Shown: positions 11,364 to 21,438 of the stretch, one piece after another
Layout of the letters: every line of letters begins with the position of its first letter
Numbering within the stretch: position 1 is the first letter of the stretch
Source: Rhizoclosmatium globosum
Taxonomy: Eukaryota > Chytridiomycota > Chytridiomycetes > Chytridiales > Chytriomycetaceae
DNA: 64,000 bases
Reading direction: 5' to 3'
Assembly (NCBI GenBank): GCA_002104985.1
Contig: MCGO01000090.1
Span: forward strand, 62,001-126,000
The notes under the pieces: generated by a model
Database searches by the model: none
What the model saw: only the letters and a program-made list of their open reading frames with translations
What the model was told of the DNA's origin: nothing
Position numbers and translations under genes: made by a program

Positions 11364-11993
11364 ATGGAATCACTGAAACAGGCCTGGTTCACACACTTTC
11401 CCGCCTCAGCCACGTCACCAACAGCAACAAAATGGTGGCAAGTAATCGATGCCGCATACGCCGAGCCACATCGATCGTACCACTCGCGAACCCACGTTGA
11501 ATCGCTGTGGCGCCTGTTTGAATCCATTCCAAACAACCACAGTCCGCTCGTCCTTCTTCTCGCAATCTGCTTCCACGATATCATCTACGATCCTAAGTCA
11601 TCTTCGAATGAGGCGCAGTCGGCGGATGTGTTTGCTGCGTTTGCGGTGGAGGTTGGGGAAGATGTGGTCAAGAAGGATGACGTGGACATTGTGAGAGAAC
11701 TGATTCTTGCGACAATCAGCCATAAATCTAATGGATCAACGATTTGTGACTTTTTTCTTGACTTGGATTTGAGTATTCTGGCGTCGGATTGGGAACTGTA
11801 CAAAGAGTATGCTAAGGGGATCAGGAAGGAATACGACTGCTACGATGATGCCGCATTCAGGTCAGGGAGGTCAGCTGTCTTGGAAAAGTTCTTGGCTCGA
11901 CCTAATTTATACTTTACGCCGGAATTAAAAGAGAAGTGGGAAGAAAAGGCCCGTGCCAATATCGCCCAAGAAATCAAAGAGTTAAATCAATAA
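11364..11993 (+). CDS. HD-domain metal-dependent phosphohydrolase, function unknown
   Basis: A single-exon gene of 209 aa. The metal-site residues of the HD superfamily are visible: His in YHSRTH (residues 39-44), the His-Asp pair in CFHDIIYD (71-72), His in LATISHKSN (about 119) and a distal Asp in DFFLDLDLSILA. Small single-domain HD proteins of this layout are widespread in bacteria and fungi and are annotated only as predicted metal-dependent phosphohydrolases, so the substrate is not known. The ATG at 11364 lies 105 bp from the divergent RNASEH2B start, so the two genes probably share a bidirectional promoter. No introns, unlike most neighbours. Confidence 0.75.
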   Translation: MESLKQAWFTHFPASATSPTATKWWQVIDAAYAEPHRSYHSRTHVESLWRLFESIPNNHSPLVLLLAICFHDIIYDPKSSSNEAQSADVFAAFAVEVGEDVVKKDDVDIVRELILATISHKSNGSTICDFFLDLDLSILASDWELYKEYAKGIRKEYDCYDDAAFRSGRSAVLEKFLARPNLYFTPELKEKWEEKARANIAQEIKELNQ

Positions 11994-12142
11994 ATTCAAT
12001 TTCAACGTACATACTTATTCTAAATTAGACCAGACTATCAGAACGACAGATAATAATTTATCTCAATCACCAAAAAAGGAAGCGACTAAAGCAATAAATA
12101 GATAATAAATCAAGAGTAATAAAAAATGTACACGGGCTTCCA

Positions 12143-15100
12143 TCAACCTCGCTTGGAACGAGAGGATCGTCCAGCCCTTTTCTCATCAACAACAACAACC
12201 TCTTCCATCACGTCATCTTCTTCAATAGCTTGTACAACCTTCGTCTTGTTTCCACCTCGTTTAGAAGACCTAATCTCTTCATGAACAACTTCAACTTCAG
12301 CCTCCTCAGCAACCTTTTTCGATTTCCCAGAAGATTTTACAGCAGACGGTTTCGCAACGTCGACATCGACAGAATGATCAACTTGCTTCTTACGACCACG
12401 ACCCGTTTTCCCAGCAGGCGTCTTTGACACTTGTTCAACCTCTGGTTCTGGTTCTGAAGCAACTATTTTCTTGTTTGCGGGTTTCTTTGAGGTAGAAGTG
12501 AGTCCAGTTTCAGTTTCATCCATTTCAGCCCTGTGCGAAACAGTTTCCTTGGTCACATTTTTGCCTCGCTTTGATCGAGATGGCTCTTCAGTGGGCTCAG
12601 CAACCTCTGGTTCGACCGCTTTGGCTGCCTTTCGTTTTCCTCCTTTCTTCAATGAAGTCTCAACTTCCACAATATCTGGCTCAATCTCATCTACATCAAT
12701 AACAACAATTTTCGCACCGCGCTTGCTATTCTTTTTTGCCTCAGTCGTTTCGGCCGTTGATTCTTCAGGTGCAGTACTTCCAGCACCTCGTCGCTGTTTA
12801 ATCGAGACAGTCGGCTCCACTGGAGTTTCCTCAGCAGCAGGTGCTTCATCGACAAGATTTCCGCCACGTTTGCCTTTCTTTGGTAACCGGGCTACATTTT
12901 GTTTATGTGGTTGAGCAGGAACAACTTCATCAACAGCTTCGACTGCATCTTCTTCAACATGTTTGACAGCACCACGCTTTCCTTTCCTGCCAGTTTTGGG
13001 CACCGAGTCTTCAGCTACTGATTCAGTCGGAATATCTTCGGCTACGACTTCAACGTCCACAGATTTACCGACACGTTTCTTGGCAGGCATAGGCGCTGGA
13101 GCTTCGGCAATAGACTCTGTAGGAGCATCTTCCACAAAAGGTTCAACAGCAACAGCCTTCGCTCCACGTTTTCCTTTCTTTGGTGGACCAATCGCAGATA
13201 AGACTGAAGCTTCAATTGCAGCTTCAATTTCCATTGATTGTTGTTCTACTTCTGCAGGTTCTTCTTTTCGTGTCTTTCTGCCACGTCGTTTGACAGGTTT
13301 CTCGACTTCAATATCATCGTCAGCACCGTCGACTACGTCGTTCCTTGAAATATTTGGTTCAGAAGCAATTGGTTTCATGGCAGAGGAATGTGAGATAGGC
13401 TCAACAGAAACGGATGGAGCAGATGGCTCTGCAACAGGAATGACCTCAGACATTGGCTCAGTACCAGTCTCCTCAACTGCTCCGAATTCAGCAGAAGTTC
13501 TACGAGAGTGGCAGCGACTATTAGGTCGCATCAAAACAATTTCGTCGTCGGGAGCGAAAAGAGGTTGCGCTTCTGCAGGAGGTGCAATGCAGGTCGGACC
13601 GGTAGAAATTCTTCGATGGCTTTTACGAGTACTACGCAACTGAGTTGTTACTTCTTCAGCTAGTTCCAGAACAGCTCCGGCAGGGCTTTGAGAAGCATCA
13701 AAGACTTTAACAGGAGATACTGGGTCAGCAATTTCTTCAGCGGGTGCAGTGGCAGGCTTCGTTCCTCGTTTTCGTCGAGCAGCCCGTTTCTTTGGCATCT
13801 TTTTGCCAATGTCTTCTTCTGGGTCTGGAGTGGTTTCCAGAACTGGTTCGCCTTGTTTCTGGACTTCCGGGGCTTCGTCAAGGTCCATGGGCTGAAATAA
13901 AGTTAGATTCTGTTATCAATTTCGAAAAATGTCGGCTACACACCAATTTTTCAGCTTCAATATCTGTAGTTGTCTGGTTCTCAACAGGCGCATTGACCTC
14001 ATCATCTACGATTTCCTGACTGTCCTCAACAACAACAGTCTCAACTGAATCCGACTTCGCGACATCACACACTTCAGCCCCGACTTCTTCAACAGAGACT
14101 TCATCAATAGGAACCTCAACCTCAACTTCAACCTCAACTTCTTCATACTCAGAGGCGTCATCGTCATCTTCCTCTTCCGTTGTTTGGGTCTTATCTGTCT
14201 CAACCACACCTTTCTCAATTTTGTCCACCTCAAGCGTTTCAACAGAATCCACAGATTTCCTAGTTTCATTCTCAAGATGGCCCGATTCCATTTTTTCAGC
14301 AACATCTTGATCAAGTCCTTGTGAATCACCCACCACTTCCTTCAGTTCACCCATAACAACATCATCTACCTCATTCTCTTCATCTTCCGTAGCAATCACC
14401 GCGACAGATCCAGGCTCAACAAGAGCTCGAGAGCTTGGAGATACAATACCAGCAGATGTAACAGTATTCAAAGGTTCCTCATCGTCAGAAACGTTCATCT
14501 CGTCATCGGTTGAAACAGAACCCGCACGAGATAGAGTCGCAGCAGTCGCGACGTTCGATTGACAATCTTCTCCATCAACTTCCTCAGATTCATGCACAAC
14601 CTCTTCCGCAACACATTCAGCTTGCTCGAGACTATCATCCACGACGATTGGTTCCTTCGCACCAGTTTGTTCATTTGACTCGATAGCATCTTTATCGCCA
14701 AGGTCCATGGCCTGCTCAAGATCCATGGCAGTCTCCAGCTCGCGCTGTTCAACAGCTTCATCATCTCGAGTAGCAGTAGCCTCTAATGTTTCACTCGATA
14801 CCGGGACAGGAACGGGTGTACCCTCAACCATGCTCCCAACGCTTTCCCTCGCTCTAGGGGTCTTCTTGATACTACTCCCGATACCACGCGCAACAACAAG
14901 CTTTCTACCACTTCTGCGTGGACTATCTAGACCAGTCACTGCCGCAACAGGCGTTGCAGGTACTTCTACTTCCGCCTCAACAGGCACGGTGTTAAGTGGC
15001 TCAGCTTCTTTGGTGGAAGCCTCATCAGTTGTAGCAGCGGTGGAAGGAGACACGGCCGCTCCATAAAAGTTAGGCAGTCCCTTTGGTGGAGGGACAAAAC

Positions 15101-17503
15101 GGAACGCGTCCTTCAAACTCTTTTTCACAGGACTTGCCGTTCTAGGTCCCACAATGGGGACTGAGCGACTGTGGCTCGCGCCAACGCGTCCAGTTGTCGC
15201 TGGCACTCCTGAAGCAGCTCGTGGCAGTGGGGTATATAAAGCAGAACCTCTCGTGGCAGATTTGATAAACGACTGAGACAAAGCGCTTGGCGTTGAGCAT
15301 TTTGTGACTTTGGATGGAGATGGTGCTGTGTATTGGAGAGTCTTACGCAGGGCAGATTTGAGAATGCTTCCAGGAGTGGTCGCAGTTGGAATCGACGAAG
15401 TCGCTTGACCGCGTTTAAGCGGAGTTGAGGCAGGCTGCCCCTTGTGGAAAATTTCAGGTTCCAGCTTGATTATATGGTTTAGTATTGTTATGGAATAAGA
15501 TCACAGCCTTCACCTTTGGTCCAAATGTCACTTTTTTTCTTGCACTACCACTGTCTCCGAGACCTTGTACAGCATGACTGGTGGGAGTCATAGATCCAGA
15601 TGGTTTGACTGTTTTCTCGGCAAGTGGCTCCTGTTCAGCTTCACCAGAGACCGGACTGGTATCCTCAGCTTCTGTGATCGACTCAACGGAGTTTACATTG
15701 GCATCAATTTCTTCACTGGTGATGGCCTCTGGAATGCTGGATTCTACGACATCTGGAATTAAGGGCTCCATAACGCTGGCCGACTCTTGGTCACCCATCA
15801 TCAGCAAGTCGTCGACACTTTGAGGTATATCGGCGTCGAGTTGCTCTGTAGGCCCTTCGGCATCCTCGACCGCTTCGTTCCCTCCAGTTACTTCCTCCAC
15901 GTCCAACGAATCTTTAACAACGTCATTCTTTGGCGTGCAGTTGTCTTCTTCCATAGTAACACGTTTCGGCTCAACAACTCGTGCAGCAGATTGACGTGCC
16001 GGAATTGCAGGAATTCTTCCACTCCTCAACCCAACACCAGCACTTCTTGCTCCAACTCCCAGCACCATAGTCGTTGGAACAGGGCGGTTACTCCACAAAC
16101 TCCTGGGCACACTCTTACTAACACCCTCCATCAGAGTCTGCCCTCTAACCGACGTACCCGCGTCAGGAGTAACAGCCTTCCTCGCCCCCTTCGGCCGAGG
16201 CGTATCCCCCATCAATCCCTCCTCCACACCTTTCGCCTCCTCCAAACCCCCAACTAAAGCCCTACTACTAGGTGACTGCACCCCACTATCATCAAACGGA
16301 TTCTCATCCTCCCCACCACCACCGCCAGAACCGTTCCTCCTTCCACCAGTAGTTGGCGTCGCAGGCTCAGACCCAACAGGACTACTCACATCCGCACAAC
16401 CCCCCACCGTCGGCGCAACACAAACTCTCAACGGGGTCGCCCCCAAAACCCGTTTCAATGGAAGCGCGGAATACGTCACCGCCGACGAGTCCTTCAGCTT
16501 CTCAGCAAAAGATTTTTCTGGTGCTGTGCTGGGGACTTGGTAACCCGCTGAAGTGCGTCGCCGTTTTGGGGTTTCGAGTTCAAGGGGAGGGGGAGGGGGA
16601 GCTTGTGGAGCGACGAGTTTGCGGGTGGTTGCGGGGACGGGTATTAGTTTTGATGGGGATGTAGGATATGTGTGTGAATGGGTGGATGATGCGAGAATAC
16701 GGCCAGGTGTGACTGTGTTTGTTTCTGGGTGGTCTTCGAGGTATTGCTTGATTTGGGCCTTGTTTTTGGAAGGGATATGTGAGTGATTGACGAGTGATGG
16801 GGAGAGGAGACTTACAGTGACAGGGTATTCGAAGCGAAAGGAGCGAGATTGAATGGTAAACAAGTCTCCATCTTTCAGTTCCACTTTGTTTGGCGTCCCA
16901 TCTTCTGCCACACCCATTTCTTCTCCATTCAACAGAGTTCCATTGGAGCTCTTATCTTGGAGGTACACCTTATAGATGGAAGCGTACAGTTAGATACAAG
17001 ATGCTCAGTTATGCGTACACCCAACCCACCTTTCTAGTAGCAGGATCCACAGACAGAATACAATGAAACCGGGAAACTTCTTCAAAGCGCACGCGGATTG
17101 TACAGTTCTGGTCTCTGTAGTAGAGAGCATTCACAATAAGTCAGGCTGTCAAACCGGATGTTCCCCCCTTCGCCACATCCCGCCTTCCCCTCTGTCCCCC
17201 CAATCAAACTCTAAACGAGAAGTTACCTTCCAAACGAAACAGTTTCCTGATTGACCGGGTATGCACTGTCACTCAAGTGTAAGCACTTCACCCAATAGTC
17301 CAAGCACTGATATCAACAAACCTTCCGTCTTCCCCATTCCTTCTAATGACGACTATCCGCCCAAACGACCCCATTTGAAGTACAAATGCGGTGGCGGGTG
17401 AAACCAAAAGCGGATTGACTTGGCCGCGGTTTGGCGTTGCGGCGGCCGAGAGCATTTTGTTTTTTGTGGTTTCTCTTTTTCGGACTTTGTTTGGTTTGTT
17501 CAT
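12143..17503 (-). CDS. Large FHA-domain protein with Ki-67/Repo-Man-type PP1-docking motif and basic/acidic repeats (Ki-67-like)
   Basis: About 1,650 aa in eight or so exons (17503-17322, 17271-17227, 17114-17030, from 16968, from about 16755, from 15464, then the exon ending at about 13950 and the last exon to 12143). The N-terminal 150 residues form an FHA phosphopeptide-binding domain: VSFGRDQNCTI, VSRFHCILSVD and VYLQDKSSNGTLLNG. A long Pro/Ser/Thr-rich linker follows. Near residue 570 comes KVTFGPK, an intron, then LEPEIFHKGQ and PASTPLKRG, which matches in order and spacing the PP1-docking segment shared by vertebrate Ki-67 and Repo-Man. The acidic middle part is followed by a C-terminal 500 residues of degenerate repeats built on Lys-Arg-Gly clusters (KKGKRG, SKRGAK) separated by Glu/Val-rich spacers, ending SSRSKRG. 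A role as a PP1-gamma-type chromatin/chromosome-periphery scaffold is inferred. Other FHA scaffolds are possible, but the docking match is specific. Confidence 0.75.
15408..15534 (-). other. PP1-docking (KiR-SLiM-like) motif split by an intron
   Basis: Coding bases 15534-15514 give KVTFGPK; a 49-nt intron (15513-15465) follows; bases 15464-15408 give LEPEIFHKGQPASTPLKRG. As known, the Ki-67 and Repo-Man element consists of an RVxF core (R/K-V-S/T-F-G), then L-x-P-E-x-F, then P-x-x-T-P-L-x-x-G. Every one of these positions is present with identical spacing. The intron lies exactly between the RVxF core and the second half. Confidence 0.8.
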
Positions 17504-17570
17504 ATTATTCTCGATCTTTCTGACAATATTCTACAAGTATTCTGCAGCGAAAGCCTTTATTAGATAATAT

Positions 17571-19117
17571 TTATCCCATCAGTCCACTCAAGAATCTCTC
17601 CTTCAATAAACTCAGCTGTTCATCACCAACCATCCCGTTCAACCACGAAAGAGTGACAGTCATCCTTCCATCCAGCGTCACAACCCCAACTTCCACTCTT
17701 CGCGTATTAATATCAGTACGCATAGTGCTAACCATCCTAAAATCCTGAACGGCATCCCCAAAGTCTTGGTTGAAGTTACCCACATTCGACAGAGTGTACG
17801 CCACAGGAGTATCCGTTTTCGCCTTCACTGGAGCCAACTGATACATTTTAGGTGTAAAGCCCACACTCTGTGCGCCCTCATCTTTCCACTTTGCGGCTAC
17901 CGTTGAAGGAACAGGCAAGAAGCGTGCCAAATGGAACGGCTCGTTTCTTGCCAACCGAGTCCGCAAGTCTTGGAATATCATCAGTGATTGGATATCAGTT
18001 TCAGTTGTTAAATCGGATGTTTGGGAGATGGAGACGTGGGGCAACAGCAGAATATAATTGAACGCGCCGTCCGTGGTGGATGGAATATGACGCGCTGGAC
18101 GACCGTTGACGGCAAGACCTGCCAGCAATGATATCTGCGGTTTATGTCTTTTGGATTCGGGTAGTGTAGAGGTAGGAAGTAGCGAAGGGTGGGCAAATGC
18201 AGCACCCATGGCTCCACATAGGAGTGAAGTCACCGATACTTTGAGAGTTTTTGCACGTTGAATAATATGGGAAGTTTCTTGAGCATTGAAAGATGTTGTT
18301 GTGCAGAGAGTCAGTTGAGAATGAAGAGCGTGTTCCTCAATTCCATTCGTTTGACGAAGATTCTCAAAGAGAGACTGAGTATCATCCTGCGAGGGCACAG
18401 GAGTCTGCTTCAACAGCACCGGCTTCGACTTGAAAATGAAATAATAGAGGCCCAATAGGTTGAGTATAAATCCAATAAACTTGGTCCAGGTCCTTTCCGT
18501 CTTTGGAATCATATCCACGAACCACAACTTGTCCTCCACCGTCACCACCTCCTTTCCTCCTTCCTCGGTGGTATCCTTGTTCAGAAGCCCCTTGATGCAT
18601 CTGAACACAATCTGAGCGGCAACAGCGCCATCAAAAGCGGCATGTGAAAAGACAAAGACCAGTCCCACTCTGCCACGATCATCCAAATCCGAATTCCCAA
18701 CCACAACCACGCGCGCGAGTCCGCGTCGAAACACGTGAAACGGCGTTGCGAGTTCTGTTTTTTGGTTTGGTCAAAGTGTCAATGCTTGGCTGTGCTTGGC
18801 TCCAACCAGGTAAAACACGCACCAGTTTGGACAACGCCGTCGATCGACGCGCCGTTGCATCTTCGAATCGGAACTCGGAAACACGGGCGCCGCTCAAAGA
18901 CAAGTTCTGGTTTGGTGTTGGTGTTGGTGGCGGAAACCGCGATTCGGGAACCCAGATTCGGGTGCTCGTTCGACACTCTTTCAAGCACAAGTGGAAGTCG
19001 CTTCTCCGCCTCGTTTGCACTTATTGACAGCGTTAGAGAGTACGCAAAGTTGGTGAACTCGGTTGCATTGCTGAGGTATGAGGCTTCCTTGGGCGATAAG
19101 TGTCGGAGGTGTGTCAT
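17571..19117 (-). CDS. Alcohol O-acetyltransferase / condensation-fold acyltransferase-like protein
   Basis: Two exons (19117-18823 and 18754-17571) give about 490 aa. The catalytic HxxxD motif of the condensation/AATase superfamily is visible as SHAAFDGA shortly after the splice, preceded by the substrate-channel strand ELATPFHVFRRGLARVVVV. The C-terminus has the usual YTLSNVGNFNQDFGD and VGVVTLDGRMTVTLSW strands. Members transfer acyl groups from CoA to alcohols (esters, wax or sterol acetates); the substrate cannot be told here. Only 67 bp separate its stop from the start of the Ki-67-like gene, and 91 bp separate its ATG from the divergent gene at 19209. Confidence 0.7.
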
Positions 19118-19208
19118 TTTGAGACAGAAGCACAGAGAACAAAAGTGGAGATATTTGTGTACGTAACCGATAATAATCTATTCTGATTGATGAAAAGGTT
19201 GAAATTTA

Positions 19209-19991
19209 ATGCTTTCCAGTTTTGATCGCGTTCCAAAAATGGGTAAACCACCAGCCCCTTCTGTTAGTTTGCCCCAACTCGCCTCAAAAACAGTGAAACT
19301 TCAGCAACCAGAAAAGACCAAGAAGCTTCCTTCCCTTCCTGCTGGCTCATCCTCAACTTCTACACAAGCCTCATCCACAAAACCGAAACCAATCGCAAAA
19401 GACAAGAAAGAACCAGCATCAAAACCAAAATCTAAAACAAAGGCCGTGAAAGATGATAAAACATCTGATACTCTGCCTCCACCTATCATAAAGCCCATCA
19501 GCCCTCCAACTCCCCCACCACCCAAACCTAAAACACCAACCCTCGGAAAAGTCCAAGTCCTCTACAACCACTACCACGAATTCTTTCCGATACGGGACGG
19601 AATCCTTTCTGGGGCAGACATCGATGACAAGTATTCCTTCTCTTTTGTCTTCAAAGGAAACTTTCAAGTCCTCCTCCTCGACACAGAAACAAATGAATAC
19701 ATTCCTAAACTCGATAATTCACGCTGGGACTTTGCGAACATTATAGATGGGAAAGTGTATCGTGCTGAAGTTGAGTTGGATCCAGAGGAACAGAAACGGT
19801 TGGATGCAAGGCCTGTGGGGTCATACGGGTACAAGGCGGCTAAACCTGTTGGAATTAAGTCGGGAAATGCTGCTTCCGACTTGATTACTCAAGAGTTGAA
19901 GGGCATGACACAAGAACAATTGATGGAGAAGGGTGAGCGGTACAAAGAGCTTATTGAGGCACGGGAGTTGGAGGATGCGTTGTATTCGTGA
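19209..19991 (+). CDS. Conserved-looking protein with disordered Pro/Lys-rich N-half, function unknown
   Basis: Single exon, 260 aa. Residues 1-115 are low complexity (Ser, Lys, Pro; a stretch PPPIIKPISPPTPPPP) and probably disordered. Residues 120-260 look folded: KVQVLYNHYHEFFPIRDGIL, YSFSFVFKGNFQVLLLD, WDFANIIDGKVYRAEVELD and a C-terminal helix rich in Glu/Lys. No domain recognised. A second in-frame ATG (MGKPPAP, residue 11) is an alternative start. It shares a 91-bp divergent promoter with the acyltransferase gene. Confidence 0.6.
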   Translation: MLSSFDRVPKMGKPPAPSVSLPQLASKTVKLQQPEKTKKLPSLPAGSSSTSTQASSTKPKPIAKDKKEPASKPKSKTKAVKDDKTSDTLPPPIIKPISPPTPPPPKPKTPTLGKVQVLYNHYHEFFPIRDGILSGADIDDKYSFSFVFKGNFQVLLLDTETNEYIPKLDNSRWDFANIIDGKVYRAEVELDPEEQKRLDARPVGSYGYKAAKPVGIKSGNAASDLITQELKGMTQEQLMEKGERYKELIEARELEDALYS

Positions 19992-20335
19992 TTTCCTTCA
20001 GTAAGATGAAGATATCATAATTTGCTATCAGTTGAATCTGTATGTATAAATTTCATATGTATGAACTTATGACAAATATATGATTTGTGATCATTTGAAT
20101 CCAATGTGGGTCAACTTCTCCATTAATTTTATGATAAATAGAGACACCAAAAGCTTTTCGTCAAGCCGAAGTATGTGCAATGACATTGCTTGCATCGGCA
20201 CAACTGAACTCCGGGGGCTGAGGTGTAGGTATAGCAAATGACTCACATCCAGCACACCCAAAAATTTCTATAAATTCTTTCCTCAATGACACAAAAAAGA
20301 AAAATCACGCTTGAAAACAAATCCTCCAAACCCAA
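19992..20335. other. Intergenic region with TATA-like element for the protoglobin gene
   Basis: 344 bp, AT-rich 3' flank of the upstream gene, then a promoter-like segment. TATAAAT at 20269-20275 lies 61 bp before the ATG at 20336. No gene seen. Confidence 0.45.
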
Positions 20336-21141
20336 ATGGCTCCTGCTGCAAAGATTAACGTCGTTGACCGAGACCGTCTCTACACAGACCTCCAATACCG
20401 CTTCCAATATGTTTCCCAAGTACGAAGCCCAAACCCTAAATCCCACCCACCTCCTAACCTTACGTAACCACACACCAGTTTGTTGGATTCGACGAAACCG
20501 ACATCAAAGCCATCAAAGACGCAGCCCCCCTAATCGCCCCCCTCGTCCCAGTCATCGTCGATGCCGTTTACGACCACCTCTTCAGTTTCGACCTCACCAA
20601 ACAAATCTTTCTTCAAAAGGGCGAAGGATTCCATGGACACACTGCCGCCTCCCTGGACACCTTAACAACTGAAGACGAGCAAATCAAGTTCCGCAAAGAC
20701 TTCTTGGGGAAGTATCTTGTGAAACTTGTTACTGCCGAGTACGACGCCAAGTTTGTGCAGTACTTGGACCGCGTTGGAAAGATCCATACTACAACGCCTG
20801 ACAAGAAGTCTAAGATTAATGTGGAGTATATCCATTGTAACGCTTTGTTTGGTTGGTTGCATGGGTTCCTCGCTGAGACGGTCGACGCGTTGCCACAGCT
20901 TCAAGGGGAAAAGATGACTGCCGCACGTGCAAAGACTCTCGCTGCTTTCTCTAAGCTTCTGTGGATCCAGAATGATTTCTTTGCGATGTACTACCTCCGT
21001 GATAGTGAAGTTTTCCGTGGAAAGCTGGCTCCAAAGAACCAGTTGCTCAAGAATGTTGGAATTTCAAGTGAAAGAGGGTTGGTGGTTGTTGGAGCGGTTG
21101 CGGTTGTTTCCGCAGCAGTTGTGTGGGCTTTAAAGCAGTAG
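20336..21141 (+). CDS. Protoglobin / globin-sensor-family haem protein with C-terminal membrane anchor
   Basis: Exons 20336-20419 and 20479-21141 give 248 aa. The start fits the family (DLQYRFQYVSQFVGFDETDI, here split by the intron), followed by all-helical globin sequence. The expected proximal His is His131 in DRVGKIHTTTP, followed by the typical VEYIHCNALFGWLHGFL helix. Protoglobins bind O2, CO or NO at haem; archaeal and bacterial ones are soluble or fused to signalling outputs. Here no output domain follows. Instead, the last 22 residues (GLVVVGAVAVVSAAVVWALKQ) form a single hydrophobic helix with almost nothing after it, i.e. a tail anchor, suggesting an ER, mitochondrial or peroxisomal outer-membrane position. 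A gas-sensing or NO/O2 chemistry role is inferred. Confidence 0.85.
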
Positions 21142-21264
21142 TATCTTCTTTAGTATTATTTTTCCTTCTTTCTTGACACGGCGATAAATACATAAAATTC
21201 TTGCATTCTACATTGTTACGTTCTTTCACAGTGCGTAGTGATATGCTTTGGAGTGTTGTTGTTC

Positions 21265-21361
21265 AAAAAATGAGTCCCGACCTGCGGGTAATCCTTTCAA
21301 GATAGTGATGTCATCCTTACACAGGGAGCCATGCTAATCTTCTCTGTATCGTTCCAATTTC
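21265..21361 (-). ncRNA. U6: U6 spliceosomal snRNA (copy 1)
   Basis: On the minus strand the core reads ATTGGAACGATACAGAGAAG, then the ATTAGCATGG segment with the AGC triad, and CCTGTGTAAGGATGACA of the internal stem-loop. This gives the ACAGAGA box, catalytic triad and ISL in canonical order and spacing. The 3' domain is longer than usual (about 40 nt), contains a small CCCG/CGGG hairpin and ends at an oligo-T run (21270-21265), a pol III terminator. The 5' end is uncertain: no clear 5' stem-loop directly precedes the core. A block shared with copy 2 (TGCGCG, then AAACAATCCCAAAATC) lies at about 21370-21395 and may be part of the RNA or of the promoter. Confidence 0.9.
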
Positions 21362-21438
21362 CTGAGAATGATTTTGGGATTGTTTCACGCGCAGTTGTCA
21401 CGCACTTTAACGGTGTGGTGCAGCCCAAGACAAAACTT

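Noticed and set aside
12471..13643. Plus-strand open frames opposite the last exon of the Ki-67-like gene
   Set aside because: They arise from the repeated Glu/Ala/Val/Lys codons on the other strand; Phe/Ser/Thr-rich shadows without a family match.
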